From: Pseudomonadota bacterium
GTDB lineage: Bacteria; Pseudomonadota; Gammaproteobacteria; Burkholderiales; Thiobacillaceae
Assembly: GCA_021802555.1 (NCBI GenBank)
Contig: JAJZRU010000031.1
Location: 1 to 32,523, forward strand
Length of the DNA stretch: 32,523 bases
Reading direction: 5' to 3'
The translations under genes and the position numbers were made by a program. The notes below the pieces were generated by a model. That model was not told the origin of the DNA. It worked only from the letters and a program-made list of their open reading frames with translations, and did no database searches. This document shows, one piece after another, positions 7,626 to 16,168 of the stretch; the stretch's first letter is position 1, and each line of letters starts with the position of its first letter.

Positions 7626-8957
7626 ATGAGCACGGAGCAAATTCAGGGAATCGCCGGACACGGTTCTTTTTTTCAGCCCACCCACCTGGGGGCCGAGGAA
7701 GCGGCCAAGGCGACCGATTGGGTGCGCAAGCACGTCGACCGCCGCACCATGGATTTGGGCGAACGCATGGACGACATCCGCGAACACATGTGGGAGCTGG
7801 AGAAGGAGGGCGAGATCATCGTTCACCGGATCACGGATGCGCATAAGCCCGTCGAGGTGCAGACTCTGTTCGGCTGGACCAAGAAGATTCCCACGATACA
7901 GCTTTGGCACCACAAGTCGTGCGGACAGTGCGGCAACATCCCGGGCTATCCGACCTCGCTGCTGTGGTTCATGAACCAGTTCGGCTACGAGCCGGGGCGC
8001 GACTACCTGGACGAAACCGACCAGACCTCCTGCACGGCCTGGAATTACCATGGCTCGGGAATAGGCAATGTCGAATCCCTGGCGGCCGTTTTCCTGCGCA
8101 ACTTCCATCAGGCCTATGTTTCCGGCAAGCAGCACGGCCACGGCTTGGGGCATTTCTTCCCGCTGGTGCACTGCGGCACGTCTTTCGGCAATTACAAGGA
8201 AATCCGCAAATATCTGGTGGAGTCCGCCGAACTGCGCGAGCGGGTGAAGAAAATCCTGGGCAAACTGGGGCGCCTGGTAGACGGCAAGATCGTCATCCCC
8301 GAGGAGGTCGTGCATTACTCGGAGTGGGTGCACGTCATGCGCAACCGCATCGCCAGCGAGCTGCAGAAGGTCGATGTCTCCAACATCCGCGTCACCATGC
8401 ATGCTGCTTGCCACTACTACAAGATGGTGCATGAGGACGCCATCTACGATCCCACCGTGCTGGGGGGCAACCGCACCGCCATCGGGACGTCAGTGGCGCA
8501 GGCGCTAGGGGCCCAGGTCATCGACTACTCGACGTGGTATGACTGCTGCGGCTTCGGCTTCCGCCACATCATTTCCGAACGGGAGTTTACGCGCTCCTTC
8601 ACCATGAACCGGAAAATCAGGGTGGTGCGCGAAGAAGCCAACGCGGATGTCCTGATCGGCAACGATACCGGCTGCATCACCACCATGGACAAGAATCAGT
8701 GGATAGGCAAGGCGCACGAGCAGAATTTCTCCGTGCCGGTGATGGCCGACGTGCAGTTTGCGGCGCTGGCCTGCGGCGCCGACCCCTTCAAGATCGTGCA
8801 ATTGCAGTGGCACGCGTCTCCTTGCGAGGAATTGGTCGAGAAAATGGGCATCTCCTGGACGGATGCGAAGAAGAATTTCGAGGCCTACCTCAAGGAAGTG
8901 GAGGCGGGCCGCATCGAGTATCTGTATAACCCTGAGCTGGCCCTGGGAGGGCATTGA
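7626..8957 (+). CDS. shdrB1: sHdrB1, CCG-domain subunit of sHdr complex
   Basis: This 443-aa HdrB-type protein is expected to hold an iron-sulfur active site in its CCG domain. The second domain shows C262, then C307-C308-G, then D347-x2-C350, where the usual CxxC has an aspartate in place of the first cysteine. The first half has scattered cysteines (C99, C102, C136, C183) but no CCG triplet, so that domain is degenerate or specialised. The ATG at 7626 has the site GAAAGGAG upstream. It is longer than sHdrB2 (303 aa), as usual for the pair. shdrA starts two bases after its stop. Confidence 0.92.
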   Translation: MSTEQIQGIAGHGSFFQPTHLGAEEAAKATDWVRKHVDRRTMDLGERMDDIREHMWELEKEGEIIVHRITDAHKPVEVQTLFGWTKKIPTIQLWHHKSCGQCGNIPGYPTSLLWFMNQFGYEPGRDYLDETDQTSCTAWNYHGSGIGNVESLAAVFLRNFHQAYVSGKQHGHGLGHFFPLVHCGTSFGNYKEIRKYLVESAELRERVKKILGKLGRLVDGKIVIPEEVVHYSEWVHVMRNRIASELQKVDVSNIRVTMHAACHYYKMVHEDAIYDPTVLGGNRTAIGTSVAQALGAQVIDYSTWYDCCGFGFRHIISEREFTRSFTMNRKIRVVREEANADVLIGNDTGCITTMDKNQWIGKAHEQNFSVPVMADVQFAALACGADPFKIVQLQWHASPCEELVEKMGISWTDAKKNFEAYLKEVEAGRIEYLYNPELALGGH

Positions 8958-8959
8958 GC

Positions 8960-10009
8960 ATGAGCGATACGGTACTGGTGGTGGGCGCGGGCCCGACTGG
9001 GTTGTCGGCGGCGGCAGCGGCTTCGTCCGTGGGCAAGAAGGTCGTGCTGGTGGAGAAGGAAGCCATACTGGGCGGCGCGCCGATCATCTCGGGTTATGCC
9101 AAGCTGGTGCCCTCCGGCGAGTGGGCCAAGGATGCCATCGGACGCATGGTGGCCCGGGTCGAGAACGATTCTGGCATCGCCATTCATAAATCCAGCCGGG
9201 TGGTGAAACTCGATGGCGAGGCCGGCAACTTCACCGCCACCCTGTCCAACGGCACGACCGTGAATTGCGGTGCCGTCATACTCGGCACCGGCTTCACCCA
9301 TTTCGACTCCATCAACAAGCCCGAGTGGGGGTTCGGCACTTTTGAAGACGTGCTGACGACGACCCAGATGGAGCAGATGGTCGCGTCCGGGAAGATCGCC
9401 TGCCCCTCCGATGGCCGCGTCCCCGAGCGGGTCGCCATCCTGCTGTGCGTCGGTTCGCGCGACCGCCAGATCGGGCGCGAGTGGTGTTCCAAGATCTGCT
9501 GCACCGTTTCCACCAACCTGGCGATGGAGATCAAGGAACTGTCTCCCACCACCGATGTGTTCATCTACTACATGGACATACGCACCTTCGGGCTTTACGA
9601 AGACAAGTTCTACTGGAAATCGCAGGAAGAATTCAAGACCAAATTCGTCAAGGCGCGCATCGCGGAGGTGACGCGGGCGCCGGACGGGCGCTTGCTGGTG
9701 AAGGGGGAGGACACCCTGGTCAAGCGCCCCATCGTCATTCCTTTCGACATCGTCGTGCATGCCATCGGCATGGATCCCAATGAGGAGAACCCCGAGATCG
9801 CCAAGGTGTTCGGGGTGGGGTTGGAGAAGCATGGCTTTCTCGACCGGGGCGAGCAGTACACCAACTCATTTTCCAGCATGCGGCGCGGCGTGTATGTGGG
9901 CGGTTCGGCCTTGGGGCCGGAAGACATCGATACCTCCATATCGCACGGTTTGGCCATGGCCATGCGCGCAGTCGGGGAAATGAATGGGTTGGTTCAGAAG
10001 GCCGCCTGA
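8960..10009 (+). CDS. shdrA: sHdrA, flavin and iron-sulfur subunit of sHdr complex
   Basis: This 349-aa HdrA-like flavoprotein has an N-terminal FAD fold (VVGAGPTGLSAAAA, residues 7-20, and the acidic VLVEKE end of strand 2). An HdrA iron-sulfur motif follows: C163-VGSRD, C176-SKI-C180-C181. It is far shorter than methanogen HdrA and lacks the C-terminal ferredoxin domains, as is characteristic of sHdrA. The ATG at 8960 follows GGGAGGG by eight bases; a TTG two codons upstream is less likely. Its final 26 bases overlap the next gene, so the two are translationally coupled. Confidence 0.93.
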   Translation: MSDTVLVVGAGPTGLSAAAAASSVGKKVVLVEKEAILGGAPIISGYAKLVPSGEWAKDAIGRMVARVENDSGIAIHKSSRVVKLDGEAGNFTATLSNGTTVNCGAVILGTGFTHFDSINKPEWGFGTFEDVLTTTQMEQMVASGKIACPSDGRVPERVAILLCVGSRDRQIGREWCSKICCTVSTNLAMEIKELSPTTDVFIYYMDIRTFGLYEDKFYWKSQEEFKTKFVKARIAEVTRAPDGRLLVKGEDTLVKRPIVIPFDIVVHAIGMDPNEENPEIAKVFGVGLEKHGFLDRGEQYTNSFSSMRRGVYVGGSALGPEDIDTSISHGLAMAMRAVGEMNGLVQKAA

Positions 10010-10859
10010 GAAGTACGCAGGTATCGCGCGCCCGACGGACGCCATCGTGCCCGCCGCGCTCGAATTGCCCTTCGACGAAGCGCTTTTCGGGCAGGCATTC
10101 GGCAGCCTGAAGCGGCACATGGAGATCGACGCGGGCGTGGAAGCCTACATGCAAGCGCTGAATGCCAAGCACGAATTGTTCGCCCACCTGCTGGGCGCGA
10201 GCACTTTCCCGGGGTTGGCGGCGGCCGAACTGGAAAGCCTGTTGGCCCATGTGTTTACGGCTCGCCGGCGTGTTTTCCCCGCGTTGGAGGCGATGGGTCT
10301 GCAACCGGTCAACCGGGCGATCGACCGGCTGCTGCATGGCGAGCAGGACTTGGCGACGCGCCTGGCAGACTTTGCGGGATCAATTCCGATAGCCGCCGGC
10401 GCGGATCGCGAGGCGCGCAAGCAAGGCCAGAAATTGCGCCGCGCCATGCATGATTTCGGCGCGGAGCTGCTGCATTTTTCCCGTCCGGAAGTTTATCCGC
10501 TCATGGCTCGCTGGGTGTGGGATCAGACCACGCTCAGCGGGGCGTTGCGCGAATTTATACGCGGACACGAGCAGATGGACACGATACCTCTGGCGGCGGT
10601 GCCGGAGATGTTCGAAGGCGTGCGCTCGTGGCTGGCGAATCTGCTCAAGGCCCAAGGGTTGTACCGCGACATCGAGTGGTGGGTCGATCTGGTCGAAGCG
10701 GAGGCCTACGGGGCATATTTCCGCGCGATGGCGCAGGGCATGCTGTCCGCGGACTTTGGCCGCAGCGGGGGCCCTGAAGAGCATTTGAAAAAATTCCTCG
10801 GCATCGACCCGGTGAAGCCCGGCGGGCGTTCGCGGGTAAAGAAAACCGTTCTGCACTGA
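9984..10859 (+). CDS. Conserved Hyp protein of the sHdr core cluster
   Basis: This 291-aa protein lies where the sHdr cluster's 'hyp' gene is expected, between shdrA and shdrC2. No function is established. It has not a single cysteine, in contrast to every neighbour, so it cannot bind FeS clusters or carry sulfur through thiols. It appears mostly alpha-helical, rich in Ala, Leu and Arg, with no membrane segment and a basic C-terminus (GGRSRVKKTVLH). The ATG overlaps shdrA by 26 bases and has GGGGA five bases ahead of it. A structural or assembly role in the complex is the simplest guess. Confidence 0.88.
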   Translation: MGWFRRPPEKYAGIARPTDAIVPAALELPFDEALFGQAFGSLKRHMEIDAGVEAYMQALNAKHELFAHLLGASTFPGLAAAELESLLAHVFTARRRVFPALEAMGLQPVNRAIDRLLHGEQDLATRLADFAGSIPIAAGADREARKQGQKLRRAMHDFGAELLHFSRPEVYPLMARWVWDQTTLSGALREFIRGHEQMDTIPLAAVPEMFEGVRSWLANLLKAQGLYRDIEWWVDLVEAEAYGAYFRAMAQGMLSADFGRSGGPEEHLKKFLGIDPVKPGGRSRVKKTVLH

Positions 10860-10899
10860 GCGTTGAGCATACTGATCAAGCATATCGTTGGAGTGATCC

Positions 10900-11679
10900 A
10901 TGGCAATCCATGAAAAAACCCTCATCGACGCCGACCACGTGTTGACGACCGACAAGCTGGTGATCGACGGCGTAGACGTGTCGGGGCACTGGAACACCAT
11001 GATATTGCCGCGCACGCTGACCGACTACGACGACAGCTTCGAGGCGAAGATACAGCGGCTGGGCGGCGGTGACAACGTGCATCGTTGCTGGCAGTGCGGA
11101 TCGTGCACTAATTCCTGCACCATGTATGCGCAAAACACCGACTTCAATCCGCGCTATTGGATTTATCTCACGCGCTTGGGGCTCAAGGAGGAAATCCTCA
11201 AGGACAAGGACATCATCTGGCAATGTGTTTCGTGCAACAAGTGCACCAATATCTGCCCCAAGGATGTCCGCCCCGAGGGCGTGATGAAAGCCCTCGCGCA
11301 CTGGATCGAAGAAGAAGGCCACCGACCGAAGTCGAACTCCACAGTTTTTGACGAGGAATTCACGCGCCAGTGCATCGTGCGCGGCCGTATCGAGGACATG
11401 GAAGTGCTCACCGGCTACTTCGGCAAGACCGATCAGGCTCACGGTCTTCTGGATGCGCTCCGGAAGCTTTCCTGGTTCAGGCTGGCAGTGTTCCGTCAGA
11501 CCAAATTATCCGATCTGCTCAACGGCAGGATGATGAAATTTCTCAACCGTATGCCGTTTGGGGCCTCGCTGCGCATGGGATTGGCCATGCTGTTCAAGCC
11601 GCGCACCAAGTCCTGGGGGCGTACCGGGGAAGTGCTCGCGCAATATGTCAAAGAACAGAAGGAGTTGGCCCATGGCTAA
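10900..11679 (+). CDS. shdrC2: sHdrC2, iron-sulfur subunit of sHdr complex
   Basis: This 259-aa second HdrC-type subunit has [4Fe-4S] motifs C63-x2-C66-x2-C69-x3-C73 and C109-x2-C112-x2-C115-x3-C119. It is preceded by the site TTGGAGTG and ends in an 8-base overlap with shdrB2, so C2 and B2 are probably made in equal amounts. The C-terminal third (from about residue 185) is basic and moderately hydrophobic (LAVFRQTKLSDLL, ASLRMGLAMLF), which may contact the membrane or partner subunits; that is inference. Confidence 0.92.
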   Translation: MAIHEKTLIDADHVLTTDKLVIDGVDVSGHWNTMILPRTLTDYDDSFEAKIQRLGGGDNVHRCWQCGSCTNSCTMYAQNTDFNPRYWIYLTRLGLKEEILKDKDIIWQCVSCNKCTNICPKDVRPEGVMKALAHWIEEEGHRPKSNSTVFDEEFTRQCIVRGRIEDMEVLTGYFGKTDQAHGLLDALRKLSWFRLAVFRQTKLSDLLNGRMMKFLNRMPFGASLRMGLAMLFKPRTKSWGRTGEVLAQYVKEQKELAHG

Positions 11680-12583
11680 AGTCGCCTACTATCCCGGTTG
11701 CGCGCTGGAAGGATCGGGGGGGCCTTACGACCGTTCCACCCGGGAGCTGGTCAAGGAATTGGGCCTGGAGATGGAAACCCTGCGGGACTGGAACTGCTGC
11801 GGCGCGATGGAGGTGAAGAACGTTCACCCCATGCTGCAAACCTATATGTCGGCGCGCAACTTGGCCATCGCCAGTGAGCAAATGGGCTTCGATACGGTGA
11901 TGGCGCCTTGCAACGGCTGCTACCATAACCTGAAGAAGACCGAGTATGAGCTGGCGACTTCGGCGGAGCATCTGCAAACCGTGCAGGATCTGGCGAAGAA
12001 GGCGGATGATCCGGTGTATCGCGGGGACGTGCGCACGCTGCACCTGCTGGAGTGGCTCATGGAGGAGTTGGGTCCCGAAGGCATCAAGCAGCGCATCGCG
12101 AAATCCCTCAAGGGCATGAAGATCGCAAACTATTACGGCTGCATGTACACGCGGCCACGGCAGATTTTTCCGGAAAAGGATCAGGGACCGGGTTCGGAGT
12201 CGAGCTACAAGCCGCATTTCATGGACGACCTGCTCGCTGCGGCCGGGGCGGAGAACGTCGATTTTCCGCTCAAGACGGCCTGCTGCGGCGGCGCCCACAC
12301 GCTGTCGGATTCCGACACCTCCACCCAGCTTGTGCTCAACATCCTGCAGGCGGCCGAGGACTCGGGTGCGGAAGTGATCGCCACCGAATGCCCCACTTGC
12401 CACTCGGGTCTGGAAATGCATCAAATACGCGCCGAAACCGAATTCGGCATCCGCACCAACGTGAAGATACTTTATTTCACCCAACTGCTTGGCTTGGCGC
12501 TGGGTTTGTCGGCGCGCAAGGTCGGGATACACGAGAACGTCAGCGATTCGATCGATTTCCTGGAACAAAAGGGCGTGCTGTAG
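11672..12583 (+). CDS. shdrB2: sHdrB2, CCG-domain subunit of sHdr complex
   Basis: This 303-aa protein has two complete CCG motifs: C10, C42-C43-G and C80-x2-C83 in the first half, then C157, C204-C205-G and C240-x2-C243 in the second. In canonical HdrB such motifs bind noncubane [4Fe-4S] clusters that split disulfides. Here the complex is thought to work in the oxidative direction on protein-bound sulfur. The ATG at 11672 lies inside the last codons of shdrC2 with AGAAGGAG upstream; the longer frame back to 11558 is shdrC2 read out of frame. Both motifs are intact, unlike in sHdrB1. Confidence 0.94.
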   Translation: MAKVAYYPGCALEGSGGPYDRSTRELVKELGLEMETLRDWNCCGAMEVKNVHPMLQTYMSARNLAIASEQMGFDTVMAPCNGCYHNLKKTEYELATSAEHLQTVQDLAKKADDPVYRGDVRTLHLLEWLMEELGPEGIKQRIAKSLKGMKIANYYGCMYTRPRQIFPEKDQGPGSESSYKPHFMDDLLAAAGAENVDFPLKTACCGGAHTLSDSDTSTQLVLNILQAAEDSGAEVIATECPTCHSGLEMHQIRAETEFGIRTNVKILYFTQLLGLALGLSARKVGIHENVSDSIDFLEQKGVL

Positions 12584-12609
12584 GGCGGCCACGTCTCCAG
12601 CGACACGCG

Positions 12610-13050
12610 ATGGAATGCAACGGCTGCGAGTTCCGCCCTGAACTCTATTACGACAGCGAATATCAGATTTGGCTGCGCCGCGAGGAGACGGGCGATCTGA
12701 CGGTCGGCATGACGGATATATCGCAGACCGTCGCCGGGCGCATCCTGCATGTACGGGTGCGCAAGCCGGGCACGCTGCGGTCCAGGGGGAAGCCCGTGGC
12801 GACCATAGAGTCCGGCAAATGGGCGGGGCCGGTGCCGAATGTTTTCGATTGCGTCATCGAGGCCGCCAACGCCGAAGTTCTGGAAAACCCCGGCCTGCTC
12901 AACGCCGAGCCTTACGAAGCCTGGATAGCGCGGGTGAAGCCCGCCGCGCCCGATGCAGTCGAGGCGCTGGTGACGGGAGAGGCGGCGCGCAGCGGTTATT
13001 GCGAGCGCTGCCGACGTGAAGACATACACTGCGGGCGCGGCGCACGATGA
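12610..13050 (+). CDS. lbpA: Lipoate-binding protein LbpA (first copy)
   Basis: This 146-aa GcvH-like protein has its lipoyl lysine K70 in the context TIESGKW. LbpA proteins resemble glycine cleavage H protein but serve sHdr, where the lipoate is thought to carry sulfur or electrons. It has unusual cysteines: C3-x2-C6 at the N-terminus, C81, and C131-x2-C134 plus C141 in a basic C-terminal tail. The ATG is internal to a longer open frame that is only shdrB2 read out of frame, and its ribosome site is weak, so coupling to shdrB2 (26 bases upstream) is likely. It ends in an ATGA overlap with the next gene. Confidence 0.9.
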   Translation: MECNGCEFRPELYYDSEYQIWLRREETGDLTVGMTDISQTVAGRILHVRVRKPGTLRSRGKPVATIESGKWAGPVPNVFDCVIEAANAEVLENPGLLNAEPYEAWIARVKPAAPDAVEALVTGEAARSGYCERCRREDIHCGRGAR

Positions 13051-13442
13051 GCGACCCGCACTATCTCGACAACGAGGAAAAATCGGTGGTCATCGTCATG
13101 ACCAGCGGCCCTTCCACGCCCCAGCGTTGCGCCACCCCGTTCTATCTCGGAGCCCTGCTGGCATCCCTCGATGCGGAGGTCAGCATCTTTCTCACCATGG
13201 AGGGCGCGTTGCTTGCCAAGGAAGGCGTCGCCCAGGGTTTGACAGCCATGCAGGGCGGCAAGACAATACTTGAGTTCATGCGCGACGCGAGAGCAGCGGG
13301 CGTCAAGCTGCATCTGTGCAGACCGGCCATGCCCGGCTACGTAATAGCGGACGGCGAGGTGATCGCCGAAGTGGACGAAATCTCCAGCGCCGGCACGCTG
13401 GCCGACCTGATCTTGAGCTGCGACAAATCCATGTTTTTTTGA
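13047..13442 (+). CDS. DsrE-family sulfur transferase (DsrE3C-like)
   Basis: This 131-aa DsrE/DsrF-like protein starts with the strand SVVIVMTSGP and continues GALLASLDAEVSIFLTMEGA. C91 in KLHLCRP sits at the usual active-site position of small DsrE3-type carriers; C28 and C125 are additional. It starts in a 4-base overlap with the first lbpA and lies between the two lbpA genes, so it is well placed to deliver sulfur to sHdr or LbpA. It differs from the 170-aa DsrE at 6145, so two DsrE proteins act in the relay. The 3C subtype is inferred from size and location. Confidence 0.87.
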   Translation: MSDPHYLDNEEKSVVIVMTSGPSTPQRCATPFYLGALLASLDAEVSIFLTMEGALLAKEGVAQGLTAMQGGKTILEFMRDARAAGVKLHLCRPAMPGYVIADGEVIAEVDEISSAGTLADLILSCDKSMFF

Positions 13443-13458
13443 TTGAGGAGAACGAGGC

Positions 13459-13896
13459 ATGGCGACCGTACGAGGATGCAATCTTCCCGACGACTTGTAC
13501 TACAACGTGGAAAACAACGTCTGGGCCCGCAAGGAGGCCGATGGCACCATCACCGTGGGGATGACCAGCTATGCCTGCTCCCTGGCCGGCGAGATCGTGT
13601 CCTACACGCCCAAGAAAGTAGGCAAGGAAATCGAGCAGAACAAATCGGTCTGCACCGTGGAGTCGGGCAAATGGGTGGGGCCGGTGAAGGCGCCGGTGAC
13701 CGGCGAAGTGCTGGCGACCAACCCCGATGTCGCGGCCAAGCCGGGGGCCATCAATGCCGACCCCTACGGCTCGGGCTGGCTGGTAAAGATGAAACCCAGC
13801 AGTTGGGATGGCGATTCCGGCGCGCTCGTGACCGGCGGCGGCGTGGCAAGCGCGTTCGAGGCCAAGATGAATGCCGACGGCTTTGGCGGCTGCTGA
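13459..13896 (+). CDS. lbpA: Lipoate-binding protein LbpA (second copy)
   Basis: This 145-aa GcvH-like protein has its lipoyl lysine K71 in TVESGKWVGP. It resembles textbook LbpA more closely than the first copy: MATVRGCNLPDDLYYN at the start, an intact GPVKAPVTGEV loop after the lysine, and a glycine-rich C-terminus ending in cysteine (C145). It has a strong ribosome site, TGAGGAGAACGAGG. Standing alone as a well-translated gene in the operon, it is the likely main partner of sHdr. The two copies clearly differ outside the lipoyl loop. Confidence 0.93.
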   Translation: MATVRGCNLPDDLYYNVENNVWARKEADGTITVGMTSYACSLAGEIVSYTPKKVGKEIEQNKSVCTVESGKWVGPVKAPVTGEVLATNPDVAAKPGAINADPYGSGWLVKMKPSSWDGDSGALVTGGGVASAFEAKMNADGFGGC

Positions 13897-13953
13897 GCGG
13901 CGGCGTGGAAATGGCATTCGCCGCCTGCGGCAAGGCATGACCAAGCGACGCCC

Positions 13954-15093
13954 ATGAGCACCTGGCTGGAGGCCTTTGCCGGGGTTGAGGCGCTGGAGGG
14001 CGCGGAACTGGATGCCGCCCTGGTGGCGCAAATGCAGGCCGGCGCGGTGGGTGAGCTGGGCCGGGTGAATTTCTACACGCCCACCTTCAAGGCCTACGCC
14101 ACCTCGGAAATCAGCGGCTGCGGCAAAAGCGCCTGGCCGGCCATCTCCATCACGGGCGGGGACTGCAAGCTGCAGTGCGACCACTGCAAGGCCAAGATAC
14201 TTGAACCCATGATCCCGGCGCGCACGGCCGATGAGCTGTGGCGGGTGGCCAACGAGCAGATCGCCGCCGGCGCCCAGGGCATGCTGCTCACCGGCGGTTC
14301 CAATCATCGCAACGAAGTCGAGTACGGTCCCTACTATTCAACGATACGCCGCATCAAGGACAGCTTTCCGGAATTCCGTATCGCCCTGCATACCGCGCTG
14401 GTGAGTGCCGACATCGCGCGGCGCATGGAGGATGCCGGCATCGATGCGGCGATGATGGACGTCATCGGGGCGCAGGAAACCATCACTCAGGTCTACCATC
14501 TCAAGCGCACGGTGGAGGATTTCGAACGCAGCCTGGAGCACCTGGTGGCGACGCAGATGCACGTGGTGCCCCATATCGTTCTCGGGCTGCATTACGGCCG
14601 CTTCCTGGGCGAGGACAGCGCGCTGGAGATCGTCGCGCGTCATCTGCCTGCCGCGCTCGTGCTGGTCGTGGTGATGCCTTTTTATGCGCCGCAGAAGCGG
14701 CCCTATGTGACGCCCGACAGCCACGAGGTGGGCCGCTTTTTCCTGCGTGCGCGCCAGGCGCTGCCCGGTTTGCCCCTGCTTCTGGGGTGCGCGCGTCCGC
14801 CGGGCCGGGCCAAGCAGGAAATCGACAGCTATGCCGTCATGGCCGGGCTCAACGGCCTGGCCCATCCGGCCGACGGCGTGGTCGAGCTGGCCGCGCGTTT
14901 GATGCGCGACGTGCGCGTGACCCCTGCCTGCTGCTCGATCGCGGTGGGGGACGAAGTGATGGCTCTGAACGCCGATCAGGCGGGGCTGGAGGTGGACGTG
15001 GGGCGCATCATCGAAATGGAACGGCGCCGCGCCGCCGGCCGCTTCGCCGGCATCCCTGTAGTGACGGCCGGCGGCGCGTCCGGCTGCCATTGA
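13954..15093 (+). CDS. lipS1: LipS1, radical SAM lipoate synthase component
   Basis: This 379-aa radical SAM enzyme has its cluster motif at C71-x3-C75-x2-C78 (CKLQCDHC). LipS1 and LipS2 together insert the two sulfur atoms into octanoyl-LbpA in place of classical LipA. More cysteines (C56, the CC pair in TPACCS, and one next to the C-terminus) could bind a sacrificial auxiliary cluster. The ATG at 13954 has only a weak ribosome site; an ATG at 13938 runs into a stop after six codons. The stop is one base from the ligase ATG, so the lipoate genes form one block. Confidence 0.9.
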   Translation: MSTWLEAFAGVEALEGAELDAALVAQMQAGAVGELGRVNFYTPTFKAYATSEISGCGKSAWPAISITGGDCKLQCDHCKAKILEPMIPARTADELWRVANEQIAAGAQGMLLTGGSNHRNEVEYGPYYSTIRRIKDSFPEFRIALHTALVSADIARRMEDAGIDAAMMDVIGAQETITQVYHLKRTVEDFERSLEHLVATQMHVVPHIVLGLHYGRFLGEDSALEIVARHLPAALVLVVVMPFYAPQKRPYVTPDSHEVGRFFLRARQALPGLPLLLGCARPPGRAKQEIDSYAVMAGLNGLAHPADGVVELAARLMRDVRVTPACCSIAVGDEVMALNADQAGLEVDVGRIIEMERRRAAGRFAGIPVVTAGGASGCH

Positions 15094-15094
15094 T

Positions 15095-16168
15095 ATGGCC
15101 GTGGCCTGGCGCCTGCTCGATACCGGCCTGCGCCGCGCCGCCGACAATATCGCCCTGAACCGCACGCTGCTGGAGAGCCGTGCGGCGGGCGAATCGCCCA
15201 ACACGCTGCGTTTCCTGCGCTTTACCCCTTGCGCGCTGCTGGGCTATCACCAGAGCGCGGCGCAGGAACTCGATCTGGAATATTGCCGGGACCATGGCAT
15301 AGAAGTGCAGCGCCGCATCACCGGCGGAGGCGCCATTTATTTCGATCCGGGCCAGCTGGGCTGGGAGCTTTATTTCGGCCGGCGCGACCTGGGGGTTGCC
15401 GACATGGAATCCGTGTCGCGCCGGTTGTGCGAGCTGGCGGCGGGGGCGCTGCGCCGCCTCGGCCTGGATGCCCGCTTCCGCCCGCGCAACGACATCGAGG
15501 TGGGCGGCCGCAAGATTTCCGGCACGGGCGGGGTCAGCGAGGGCGAGGCCCTGCTGTTCCAGGGCACGCTGCTGCTCGATTGCGATGTGGAAAAAATGCT
15601 GCGCGTGCTGCGCATTTCGGCGCAAAAGCTCTCCGACAAAGCGGTGGCGAGTGCGCGCGAACGCATCGTGACCGTGCGCGAGCTCATCGGCCAGTTGCCG
15701 CCGCTGTCGGAAGTGCAGCAGGCGCTGGCCGAAGCGTTTGCCCAGGGCCTGGATATTGCGCTCGCTCCGGATGAGCTTTCCGCCACAGAACAAGCACGGT
15801 TCGTCGCCGCTCTGGAGGAGATCGCGCAACCCGGCTGGATCGATCTGGTGGCCAAGCCGCCCGCGGATCGCAGCCTGCGCCACGCGACGCAGAAGTTCCC
15901 CGGCGGACTGATTTCGGTCAGTGTGGATTTCGATGCGGTTGTGGGGCGCATCAAGCAAGTCTGGTTCAGCGGCGACTTCTTCGTCACGCCGCGGCGCGCC
16001 GTCCTGGATTTGGAGGCCGCGCTGCGCAATGTCGCCCTGGAACACCTGGAGGACACGGTGGCGCAATTTTTCGCCGCGCGCGAGGTGGACTGCCTGCAGC
16101 TCGACCCGGCCAGTTTTGCGCGTATCGTGCGCCAGGCCCTGGCGCCGGCTGCGCTGGCCGCCTCATGA
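15095..16168 (+). CDS. sLplA, sHdr-associated lipoate-protein ligase
   Basis: This 357-aa ligase of the LplA/BPL superfamily would attach octanoate or lipoate to LbpA. Visible marks are RRITGGGAIYFD at 73-84 (substrate loop) and VGGRKISGTG with the likely catalytic K140. A C-terminal part from about residue 255 resembles the LplB-type accessory domain (QKFPGGLISVSVDFD, then WFSGDFFV), so it is the fused two-domain sLpl form. It overlaps lipT by an ATGA and follows lipS1 by one base. Its specificity for LbpA is inferred from context. Confidence 0.9.
   Translation: MAVAWRLLDTGLRRAADNIALNRTLLESRAAGESPNTLRFLRFTPCALLGYHQSAAQELDLEYCRDHGIEVQRRITGGGAIYFDPGQLGWELYFGRRDLGVADMESVSRRLCELAAGALRRLGLDARFRPRNDIEVGGRKISGTGGVSEGEALLFQGTLLLDCDVEKMLRVLRISAQKLSDKAVASARERIVTVRELIGQLPPLSEVQQALAEAFAQGLDIALAPDELSATEQARFVAALEEIAQPGWIDLVAKPPADRSLRHATQKFPGGLISVSVDFDAVVGRIKQVWFSGDFFVTPRRAVLDLEAALRNVALEHLEDTVAQFFAAREVDCLQLDPASFARIVRQALAPAALAAS

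Noticed and set aside
6881-12583. Methanogen-type heterodisulfide reductase or a DsrAB pathway
   Set aside because: The order C1-B1-A-hyp-C2-B2, the short HdrA and the adjacent lbpA and lipoate genes identify sHdr; no dsrAB or methanogenesis genes are present.
12052-12609. In-frame extension of the first lbpA upstream by 186 codons, suggesting a fusion
   Set aside because: The extension is shdrB2 read in another frame; shdrB2 has both CCG motifs in its own frame.
13459-13896. GcvH of the glycine cleavage system
   Set aside because: No gcvT or gcvP is nearby; the ESGKW context and the sHdr neighbourhood fit LbpA.
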